Shown here in pieces: positions 1-4,932 of a DNA stretch of 5,175 bases (its first letter is position 1; the number at the start of each line of letters is the position of its first letter). The stretch comes from Gracilibacteraceae bacterium (lineage in GTDB: Bacteria > Bacillota > Desulfitobacteriia > Desulfitobacteriales > Syntrophobotulaceae). A program made the position numbers and the translations under genes. The notes under the pieces are model-generated. The model was given only the letters and a program-made list of their open reading frames with translations, did not search any database and had not been told where the DNA came from. The stretch is from NCBI GenBank assembly GCA_031274335.1, contig JAISQG010000009.1, positions 1-5,175 of the forward strand, given 5' to 3'.

Positions 1-609
1 TCTGTCGGCGTGGAGCAGATACTGGATCTGCAGGCCAAGCTATCCCGCGCGCGGTATGAGGGGAAGTATCGCGCCGCTTTGATTGACAGAGCGGATAAGC
101 TGACGATTGAGGCGAATAACGCCCTGCTGCGCCTGGCGGAAGAACCGCCGCCCGCCACGGTGCTCGTCCTGAGCGTCGATAACGGTGAAGCTGTTTTGCC
201 CACGCTGAGAAGCCGCGCCCAAATGGTGTATTTTCCCGCCGAGCCAGCCGGCGGTGCGGTAAGCGAGGACGCGCTGGCCCTGGCCGGCGGCGACGCTGCT
301 CTCGCCCACGAAATCAGCGCCGCGGGCGGCGAGAAGGTGGCGGACTGGCTGGCGCGCTACGAAGCGGTGCTTTCCGAGGGAGATTTTCTTAAAGTCCTGA
401 CCTTGGCGGCGGAATTGGAACGGGAGGAAATCCGGCTCATGCTGACGGCGTTTGCGGCGCGCCTGAGCGCGGAAATCGCGGACGGCCGCGGACGGCCGGA
501 CAGATTGGTCCTGGTGAAAAAAGCCTTGGATGATTTAAGGCATAACGTCAATCAGCGTTTGGTGCTGGAAGTGCTGACGTTGCGTGTTATAGGCGCTGCT
601 GAGAAATAA
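1..609 (+). CDS. holB: DNA polymerase III delta' subunit, C-terminal part (5' end outside window)
   Basis: The reading frame is open from base 1 to the TAA at 607-609 (about 202 residues), and its start lies upstream of the window. Delta' is the non-ATPase AAA+ subunit of the clamp loader, which opens and loads the beta sliding clamp on primed DNA. The visible part begins late in AAA+ domain I. It shows the Walker-B-like stretch ALIDRADKL (bases 76-102), then NALLRLAEEPP and the sensor-1/SRC region LPTLRSRAQ (bases 199-225), followed by a helical collar-like C-terminal domain. The P-loop and zinc module would be upstream and cannot be judged. The usual full length is about 320-340 residues. 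The SRC motif reads S-R-A: the arginine at 214-216 is kept and the cysteine is replaced by alanine. ricT follows after 11 nt, as in Bacillus. DnaX is a more distant alternative, but the ricT neighbour and short C-terminus argue for delta'. Confidence 0.9.
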   Translation, partial: SVGVEQILDLQAKLSRARYEGKYRAALIDRADKLTIEANNALLRLAEEPPPATVLVLSVDNGEAVLPTLRSRAQMVYFPAEPAGGAVSEDALALAGGDAALAHEISAAGGEKVADWLARYEAVLSEGDFLKVLTLAAELEREEIRLMLTAFAARLSAEIADGRGRPDRLVLVKKALDDLRHNVNQRLVLEVLTLRVIGAAEK

Positions 610-613
610 GGAG
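608..613 (+). promoter_or_regulatory. Ribosome-binding site of ricT
   Basis: AAGGAG lies 7 nt before the GTG at 621, overlapping the last bases of the holB stop codon. It supports GTG as the ricT start and suggests that the two genes are translated from one message. Confidence 0.8.
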
Positions 614-620
614 TGATGAA

Positions 621-1358
621 GTGACGGAAACTGTGGGCATCCGCTTTCGCAAAGCGGGAAAAATATATGATTTTGCCAAGGGAAACCTGGCCCTGGAAAT
701 AGGCGACACCGTTATTGTCGAGACGGTGCGCGGCCTGGAATACGGCTGTGTGGCGCGCCCGCCGCGGCAGGTGGAGGAAAAAAACCTGCCCCAGCCTTTG
801 AAAGAAGTGCTGCGCCGCGCGGATGAGGACGACAAGGCCATTCAGGATGAAAATTGCCGCAAGGAAGCCGAGGCGTTCAAGATTTGCCTGCGGAAAATCG
901 AAGCGCATAATCTGCCGATGAAACTGGTAAATGTGGAATACACTTTTGACGGCAATAAAATTATTTTTTCCTTTACGGCGGAAGGACGGGTGGACTTCCG
1001 GGAACTGGTGCGCGATTTGGCTTCGGTGTTTCGCACCCGCATTGAGCTGCGGCAGATCGGCGTGCGGGACGAGGCGAAAATCATCGGCGGCCTCAGCACC
1101 TGCGGGCGCGAGCTTTGCTGCGCGACGTTTTTAGAAGATTTTGAACCCGTGTCCATCCGCATGGCTAAAGAACAGAATATCTCGCTTAACCCCTCCAAAA
1201 TATCCGGCGTCTGCGGCCGGCTCATGTGCTGCCTCAAATATGAGAGCGGCTGCTATGAGTGCAAGCGGAGCGGGAAGAACAACGCTTTTTTGAAAGAGCT
1301 GGATGCGGCGGCCGAACCGGAGGATTTGCACAAATTGCTGGACGAAGCGGAGGATTGA
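621..1358 (+). CDS. ricT: RicT (YaaT), PSP1-domain Fe-S regulatory protein
   Basis: This 245-residue protein starts at GTG and opens with VGIRFRKAGKIY, typical of the PSP1/YaaT family. In B. subtilis, RicT joins RicA (YmcA) and RicF (YlbF) in a complex carrying [4Fe-4S] clusters. That complex redirects RNase Y for mRNA maturation and promotes Spo0A phosphorylation, so it affects sporulation, competence and biofilm formation. The sequence shows the conserved cysteine blocks CGRELCC (C161, C166, C167) and CGRLMCC (C198, C203, C204), then C211 and C214 in a C-Y-E-C pair; several of these are the expected cluster ligands. The N-terminal half holds the PSP1 fold, and the acidic tail (about residues 229-245) looks disordered. 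It is somewhat shorter than the B. subtilis protein (about 275 residues), mainly at the C-terminus. It sits between holB and yabA, the conserved place. Whether RicA and RicF partners exist cannot be seen here. Confidence 0.93.
   Translation: MTETVGIRFRKAGKIYDFAKGNLALEIGDTVIVETVRGLEYGCVARPPRQVEEKNLPQPLKEVLRRADEDDKAIQDENCRKEAEAFKICLRKIEAHNLPMKLVNVEYTFDGNKIIFSFTAEGRVDFRELVRDLASVFRTRIELRQIGVRDEAKIIGGLSTCGRELCCATFLEDFEPVSIRMAKEQNISLNPSKISGVCGRLMCCLKYESGCYECKRSGKNNAFLKELDAAAEPEDLHKLLDEAED
1349..1353 (+). promoter_or_regulatory. Ribosome-binding site of yabA
   Basis: GGAGG sits inside the last codons of ricT, 6 nt before the ATG at 1360. It fixes the yabA start there and not at the earlier in-frame ATG at 1303, which lies inside ricT. 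Confidence 0.8.
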
Positions 1359-1359
1359 G

Positions 1360-1674
1360 ATGGGCAGGCTGGCGCAGGCGTTCACCGAGGTGGAGGATCA
1401 TGTGGCTGTCCTCTGGCAGGAGATCAAAAGCCTGAAGGAGTATGTGGTTTCCCTGGAGGACGAAAACACGCGGCTGCAGCGTGAACTCAGCATATTGAGC
1501 GAAACGGACGCGGCGCTGCTGCGGGCGAATTCATCCCAAATTCGGCGTGAAGCGGCGGAGAATCTCGAAAAACTCTACCAGGAAGGGTTTCACGTCTGTC
1601 ATTTGTTTTTTGGGGAGCCCATGACGGAGCCATGCCTGTTTTGCGCGGCATTTTTGCGCCATGACGAAGTTTGA
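1360..1674 (+). CDS. yabA: Replication initiation control protein YabA
   Basis: This 104-residue protein has the YabA architecture. An N-terminal amphipathic helical, coiled-coil-like segment (about residues 5-55, with regularly spaced L, V and I residues) mediates tetramer formation in the family. A hinge follows, then a small C-terminal zinc-binding domain with H78-x-C80 and C92-L-F-C95. In B. subtilis, YabA binds DnaA and the beta clamp (DnaN) and prevents over-initiation at oriC; the C-terminal zinc domain makes these contacts. All four presumed zinc ligands are present. It is slightly shorter than the B. subtilis protein (119 residues), mostly in the hinge and N-terminal region. It begins 1 nt after the ricT stop codon and its end overlaps rsmI by 14 nt, so it is operonic. 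Location beside the clamp-loader gene fits a replication role. Identification is secure by motif and context. Confidence 0.93.
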   Translation: MGRLAQAFTEVEDHVAVLWQEIKSLKEYVVSLEDENTRLQRELSILSETDAALLRANSSQIRREAAENLEKLYQEGFHVCHLFFGEPMTEPCLFCAAFLRHDEV

Positions 1675-2542
1675 GGGAAGCGGCGCGCCTCAGCCGGGAA
1701 CCCTGTATGTTTGCGCGACGCCGATTGGAAATATGGAAGACATCACATTACGCGTGCTGAGAGTCTTGAAGGAGGCGGATCTGATTGCGGCGGAGGATAC
1801 CAGACATTCGCGCGGCCTGCTCGCGCGTCACGGAATAAAAACTCCGCTGGTGAGTTACCATGAACACAATGAGCGCCGGCGCGCGGAGGAGCTGATAACT
1901 TATCTGCTGGCCGGCCGGAATGTGGCCCTGGTCTCTGACGCCGGATTGCCCGGCATTTCCGACCCGGGGGCTGTGATTATCAGAGCGGCGCGGGCGGCGC
2001 GGATCAATGTGGATGTCCTGCCCGGCCCCAGCGCCGGCCTCACGGCTCTCGTCTTGAGCGGTCTGCCCGCCGAGCGGTTTCTCTTCCTGGGCTTTCTGCC
2101 CGCGGCGGGCGCCGCGCGGCGCCGGGAACTGCAAAATCTGGCCGCACTGCCGTATACCCTGGTGTTTTACGAGGCGCCGCATCGCCTGGCCGCCGTCCTG
2201 AGCGACATGGCGGACTGCTGGCCGGAGCGCCGGGCAGCGGTGGCAAGGGAATTGACGAAGCTGCATCAGGAGCTTTGCGCCGGCACGGTGGCGGAGCTGG
2301 CGGAGCGTTTTGCCGGACAGCCGCCCAGAGGGGAGTGCTGTCTGCTCGTGGCGCCTCCCGAAACAGCGCCGCCTCTCCCTGCGGCGGAAGAAATCATCGC
2401 CCGCCTGGAGGAACTGGCGGCGGCGGGCTTGAGCATCAGGGAGGCCAAGGCGCTTGTGGCGGAGGATTATGGCCTGAGCAAAAGGGAAATCTACCGCCTG
2501 TGGCTGGAGAACCGCGGAGAAATAAAAGACGAAGGCGGATAA
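1661..2542 (+). CDS. rsmI: 16S rRNA (cytidine(1402)-2'-O)-methyltransferase RsmI
   Basis: This 293-residue protein is close to the family length (286-292). RsmI uses S-adenosylmethionine to 2'-O-methylate C1402 in the decoding centre of 16S rRNA, acting on the 30S subunit. It belongs to the tetrapyrrole (corrin/porphyrin) methylase superfamily. Motifs in order: TLYVCATPIGN (residues 14-24), AAEDTRHS, the SAM-binding SDAGLPGISDPG (92-103), LPGPSAG (120-126) and FYEAPHR (169-175). The C-terminal part (LSIREAKALVAEDYGLSKREIYRLW) resembles the small helical domain of the family. The ATG lies inside the yabA 3' end. It has no clear Shine-Dalgarno sequence and no other in-frame start after the TGA at 1622, so translation is probably coupled to yabA. 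The final codons are part of a hairpin terminator. In B. subtilis, yabB and yazA lie between yabA and this gene; here they are absent. Confidence 0.95.
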   Translation: MTKFEGSGAPQPGTLYVCATPIGNMEDITLRVLRVLKEADLIAAEDTRHSRGLLARHGIKTPLVSYHEHNERRRAEELITYLLAGRNVALVSDAGLPGISDPGAVIIRAARAARINVDVLPGPSAGLTALVLSGLPAERFLFLGFLPAAGAARRRELQNLAALPYTLVFYEAPHRLAAVLSDMADCWPERRAAVARELTKLHQELCAGTVAELAERFAGQPPRGECCLLVAPPETAPPLPAAEEIIARLEELAAAGLSIREAKALVAEDYGLSKREIYRLWLENRGEIKDEGG

Positions 2543-2554
2543 ACCGCCTTCGTC
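2521..2554 (-). terminator. Intrinsic terminator for abrB, overlapping the rsmI 3' end
   Basis: A perfect 11-bp inverted repeat, GACGAAGGCGG / CCGCCTTCGTC, occupies 2528-2538 and 2544-2554 with a 5-nt loop (ATAAA) that contains part of the rsmI stop codon. Read on the minus strand, the stem is followed directly by TTTTATT, the hallmark of an intrinsic terminator, starting 22 nt past the abrB stop codon. Read on the plus strand, the stem is followed by GTAGAAACGG with no U-run. It therefore terminates abrB best and would at most be a weak stop or 3'-end stabiliser for the rsmI operon. Confidence 0.82.
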
Positions 2555-2576
2555 GTAGAAACGGAACGACTCGTAC

Positions 2577-2846
2577 TCAGACTGCTTTGCTTTCTGAAGT
2601 GCCCGCGAGGTCGCCCAGGTTGGCAGCACAGGAGCGGCAAATGTTTTTGTTGTGGAACTGTTGCATATCATCCGCGCTGCCGCAGAAGATGCAAGCCGGG
2701 GCATACTTTTTCAGGATGATGGTGTCCTCGTGCACATAAATCTCCAAAGCATCTTTTTCGTCTATGCCGAGAGTGCGGCGCAATTCAATCGGAAGCACCA
2801 CGCGGCCCAATTCATCCACTTTTCTCACAATGCCTGTAGTTTTCAT
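2577..2846 (-). CDS. abrB: AbrB-family transition-state regulator with zinc-ribbon-like C-terminus
   Basis: This 89-residue protein has an N-terminal swapped-hairpin (SpoVT/AbrB) DNA-binding domain in residues 1-48, including GIVRKVDELGRVVLP and ELRRTLGI, very close to B. subtilis AbrB. The arginines R8, R15, R23 and R24 match the family's DNA-contacting positions. AbrB proteins are dimeric or tetrameric global regulators that bind flexible AT-rich DNA and hold down stationary-phase genes. Residues 52-73 differ from Bacillus: C52-x2-C55 and C70-x2-C73 form a zinc-ribbon-like pair of knuckles, followed by a short tail with no recognised motif. The opposite orientation between rsmI and metG is the same as in B. 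subtilis. A strong ribosome-binding site, a promoter and a terminator are all identifiable. The orthologue assignment rests on the N-terminal domain and synteny; the paralogue SpoVT is less likely because of the position and short length. Confidence 0.92.
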   Translation of the reverse strand: MKTTGIVRKVDELGRVVLPIELRRTLGIDEKDALEIYVHEDTIILKKYAPACIFCGSADDMQQFHNKNICRSCAANLGDLAGTSESKAV

Positions 2847-2853
2847 GGAATCA

Positions 2854-2859
2854 CTCCTT
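2854..2859 (-). promoter_or_regulatory. Ribosome-binding site of abrB
   Basis: On the minus strand AAGGAG lies 7 nt before the ATG, within AAAGGAGTGATTCC. This resembles the full 16S 3'-end complement AAAGGAGGTGATCC apart from one missing G and one added T, which suggests strong initiation. The same AAGGAGTGAT precedes ricT. Confidence 0.8.
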
Positions 2860-2869
2860 TTTTTCTCTA

Positions 2870-2888
2870 TAGCCCCCGACAGGGGCTA
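2870..2888 (-). repeat. Perfect inverted repeat in the abrB leader (5'-end hairpin or operator)
   Basis: TAGCCCC (2870-2876) and GGGGCTA (2882-2888) form a perfect 7-bp stem with a 5-nt loop. By spacing from the predicted -10 box, the abrB transcript starts at about 2887, so the stem would be at the very 5' end of the mRNA, ending about 10 nt before the Shine-Dalgarno sequence. Neither strand has a U-run after it, so it is not a typical terminator. It may stabilise the message or be a protein-binding palindrome; that role is inferred. Confidence 0.55.
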
Positions 2889-2893
2889 GCCTT

Positions 2894-2933
2894 AACTTAC
2901 CAGAAATCCCTTTAATAGTCAAGCATTTTTTTT
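2894..2933 (-). promoter_or_regulatory. Predicted sigma-A promoter of abrB
   Basis: On the minus strand TTGACT (2917-2922) matches the -35 consensus at 5 of 6 positions. A 17-nt spacer follows, then TAAGTT (2894-2899), a weak -10 (3 of 6), preceded by TGG, an extended -10 element that can compensate. A run of eight A residues (2926-2933) lies 3 nt upstream of the -35 and resembles an UP element. The predicted start is near 2887, giving a leader of about 40 nt. Confidence 0.6.
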
Positions 2934-2990
2934 GCGATTTTCAAATTATTTTATTCACAAAGTAATTGCGCCTTTTGAAATTTGGCGGAC

Positions 2991-2997
2991 AAAGGAG
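2991..2997 (+). promoter_or_regulatory. Ribosome-binding site of metG
   Basis: AAAGGAG lies 6 nt before the ATG at 3004. It decides the start: the frame stays open upstream to a TTG at 2932, but that would place 24 extra residues, without family similarity, in front of the conserved SYYITTPIYY. Confidence 0.85.
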
Positions 2998-3003
2998 AAT
3001 CAC

Positions 3004-4932
3004 ATGTCATATTATATCACAACTCCTATTTATTATCCAAATTCCAGCCCGCACATAGGTACGGCGTACACGACGATCGCCGCGGACGCCATCGCGCGTT
3101 TGCAGCGGATGCGTGGCCAGGAAGTACATTTTTTGACGGGAACAGATGAAAACTCACAAAAAATCATTCGCACCGCGGATGGCCTGGGAATAAACCCGCT
3201 GGAGTATGTGGACGGGATTGTGGAAAAATTTCGCGGTCTCTGGCAGCTTTGCGATGTGCGCTACGATGATTTCATCCGCACGACGGAGGAAAGGCACGCC
3301 GCTGTCGTGCAGCGGGTTTTTCAGCAGCTGCATGACCAGGGCGATATTTACAAGGCGGAGTATGAGGGCTGGTATTGCACGCCTTGCGAGACTTTTTGGC
3401 CGGAGAAAAAAATAGTGGAGGGGCAATGCCCGAACGAGTGGTGCCGGCATGAGGTGGAGTGGATGAAGGAGGAAAGCTATTTTTTCCGCCTGTCCAAGTA
3501 TCAGGAGCGCCTGCTCGCTCACATCGAGGCCCATCCGGATTTCATCCGGCCCGTTTCCCGCCGCAACGAAATGACGCGCTTTATCAGCGGCGGGCTTGAG
3601 GATCTCTGCGTTTCGCGGACGACCTTCCAATGGGGGATCAAGGTGCCGTTTGACCCCAAGCATGTGGTATATGTCTGGCTGGACGCGCTGATTAACTATA
3701 TTTCGGCGCTCGGCTATCCCGACGGAGAGCTTTTTCGAAAATTCTGGCCGGCCGACGTGCACCTCATGGGCAAGGACATCGTGCGTTTTCACGCCGTCAT
3801 CTGGCCGATTATTTTGCTGGCGCTCGGCGTGCCGCTGCCGCGGCGGATTTATGGGCACGGCTGGTTTGTCGACCGGGAGGGGGGCAAGATCTCCAAATCG
3901 CGCGGCAATGTGCAGGATGCGTTTGACCTGCTGAAACGTTACGGCTCCGACGCTATCCGTTATTTCCTGCTGCGGGAGATGCAGAGCGGCGCGGACGGAA
4001 CTTATTCGGAAGACGATATGGTGACGCGGATTAACGTTGATTTAGCCAATGACCTCGGCAATTTCGTCTCGCGCGCGCTGGCTATGACCGAGCGTTACCG
4101 CGGCGGCATCGTTCCGGCCGCGGGGGCGCCGGGGGCGCGGGAGGAAGAAATCAGCGCCCTGGCCGCGGAGGTATGGCGGGGTGTAGAAATGAAGCTGCTG
4201 GCCTGTGATCCGGCGGGGGCGCTGGAAGAACTATGGCGCTTTGTCGCCCGCATGAATAAGTACGTGGATGAATCGGCGCCGTGGACGCTGGCCAAAGACC
4301 CGGCGGAGCGGGAAAATCTGGACCGGGTGCTTTACACCTGCGCGGAAGCCGTGCGGGTGCTCGGCGTGTTTTGCGCGCCGTTCATGCCGGGTGTGCCTGA
4401 ACGCCTTCGCCCGCTTTTGGGCGGTGAGGCGCGTCTGGAGCTTTGGGCGGACGGGCAATGGGGCTTGCTCGCGCCGGGAACGCGCGTGCAAAAGGGGGCG
4501 CCGCTTTTTCCGCGCATCGACCTTTCGCAGTTTGAAGCGGAGGCGAACACGGCGGCGGACACAGCGGAACCTCCGGCGGAGCGGGCGGGAGCGCTCGGCG
4601 GCCAGGCGAAGGAAATGATTTCCTTGGAAGAATTTGCCAAAATTGATTTGCGCGTGGCGCGCGTGCTGAAGGCGGAAAAGGTGCCGAAAACAGATAAGCT
4701 CCTGCGCCTGGAGGTGGATTTGGCCGGAGAAACCCGTGTCGTTGTTTCCGGCATCGCGGGGCATTATGAGCCGGAGGCGCTGATCGGCCGGAAAGTGGTG
4801 CTCGTGGCAAATTTACAGCCGGCCAAGCTCAGGGGCATAGTTTCCCAGGGCATGATTCTGGCCGCCGCTGCGGGGGATGATCTGGAGGTGCTGATGGTGA
4901 ACGCGGCGGAGCCGGGAGCGGAAGTGCGATGA
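3004..4932 (+). CDS. metG: Methionyl-tRNA synthetase
   Basis: This 642-residue class I synthetase charges tRNA-Met and initiator tRNA with methionine in the cytoplasm. The Rossmann catalytic domain begins YYITTPIYYPN, with the HIGH signature as H17-I-G-T20 and the second signature as K295-ISKS (299). The connective insert carries a zinc knuckle, C125-x2-C128 and C142-x4-C147, followed by the conserved EESYFF. The helical anticodon-binding domain includes N418-KYVDESAPW427. An Ala/Glu-rich linker (about 517-537) joins a C-terminal OB-fold tRNA-binding domain (538-642: KIDLRVARV, KLLRLEVDLAGE, VANLQPAKLRG, SQGMILAA), the dimerising Trbp111-like module found in many bacterial MetRS. Length is near B. 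subtilis MetS (664). It follows abrB divergently and is coupled to tatD by a 4-nt overlap, the conserved order. No T-box leader is present. The HIGT and C-x4-C variants are probably lineage features and not defects. Confidence 0.97.
   Translation: MSYYITTPIYYPNSSPHIGTAYTTIAADAIARLQRMRGQEVHFLTGTDENSQKIIRTADGLGINPLEYVDGIVEKFRGLWQLCDVRYDDFIRTTEERHAAVVQRVFQQLHDQGDIYKAEYEGWYCTPCETFWPEKKIVEGQCPNEWCRHEVEWMKEESYFFRLSKYQERLLAHIEAHPDFIRPVSRRNEMTRFISGGLEDLCVSRTTFQWGIKVPFDPKHVVYVWLDALINYISALGYPDGELFRKFWPADVHLMGKDIVRFHAVIWPIILLALGVPLPRRIYGHGWFVDREGGKISKSRGNVQDAFDLLKRYGSDAIRYFLLREMQSGADGTYSEDDMVTRINVDLANDLGNFVSRALAMTERYRGGIVPAAGAPGAREEEISALAAEVWRGVEMKLLACDPAGALEELWRFVARMNKYVDESAPWTLAKDPAERENLDRVLYTCAEAVRVLGVFCAPFMPGVPERLRPLLGGEARLELWADGQWGLLAPGTRVQKGAPLFPRIDLSQFEAEANTAADTAEPPAERAGALGGQAKEMISLEEFAKIDLRVARVLKAEKVPKTDKLLRLEVDLAGETRVVVSGIAGHYEPEALIGRKVVLVANLQPAKLRGIVSQGMILAAAAGDDLEVLMVNAAEPGAEVR

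Larger units (their letters stand above)
2847..3003. other. Divergent abrB/metG intergenic region, AT-rich
   Basis: This 157-bp gap carries the control signals of both flanking genes. Bases 2901-2980 have only 22 G or C in 80, in sharp contrast to the GC-rich genes on both sides. A metG promoter must lie here on the plus strand, but I find only a weak candidate: TTTTCA (2939-2944), 16-nt spacer, AGTAAT (2961-2966). The resulting metG leader would be about 30 nt, far too short for a T-box. AbrB family members bind AT-rich DNA and B. subtilis AbrB represses its own gene, so an AbrB site here is plausible but not shown. Confidence 0.6.

Noticed and set aside
1303..1359. Earlier in-frame ATG for yabA
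   Set aside because: It would overlap the ricT end by 56 nt, adds 19 residues unlike the family N-terminus, and the GGAGG at 1349-1353 clearly serves the ATG at 1360.
1769..1775. AAGGAGG inside rsmI as an internal ribosome-binding site
   Set aside because: The sequence encodes conserved RsmI residues (LKEAD). The nearest downstream start codon is out of frame and opens no convincing protein.
1748..2704. Long minus-strand open frame (318 codons) antisense to rsmI and running through abrB
   Set aside because: It opposes a well-conserved rsmI and overlaps abrB in another frame. It has no ribosome-binding site of note, no recognisable motif and a composition typical of antisense frames in GC-rich DNA.
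2870..2888. Leader hairpin as an abrB attenuator or terminator
   Set aside because: Downstream on the minus strand is TAGAGAAAAAAAGG and on the plus strand GCCTTAACTT; neither gives the U-run an intrinsic terminator needs.
2926..2933. Plus-strand T8 run as the tail of an intrinsic terminator
   Set aside because: There is no stable inverted repeat immediately before it. It is better explained as the A-tract upstream of the abrB -35 on the other strand.
2932..3003. Upstream TTG start that would extend MetRS by 24 residues
   Set aside because: The AAAGGAG at 2991-2997 fits the ATG at 3004, the extension has no family similarity, and its codons lie in the AT-rich promoter region.
2889..3003. 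T-box or SAM riboswitch upstream of metG
   Set aside because: The space is too short for a T-box with specifier stem and antiterminator. I see no T-box consensus (TGGNACCGCG) and no terminator hairpin before metG.
3154..3858. Minus-strand open frame (234 codons) antisense to metG
   Set aside because: It lies wholly inside the conserved catalytic domain of MetRS and has no family features; explained by GC-rich codon bias. The shorter antisense frames at 4231-4810 are rejected for the same reason.
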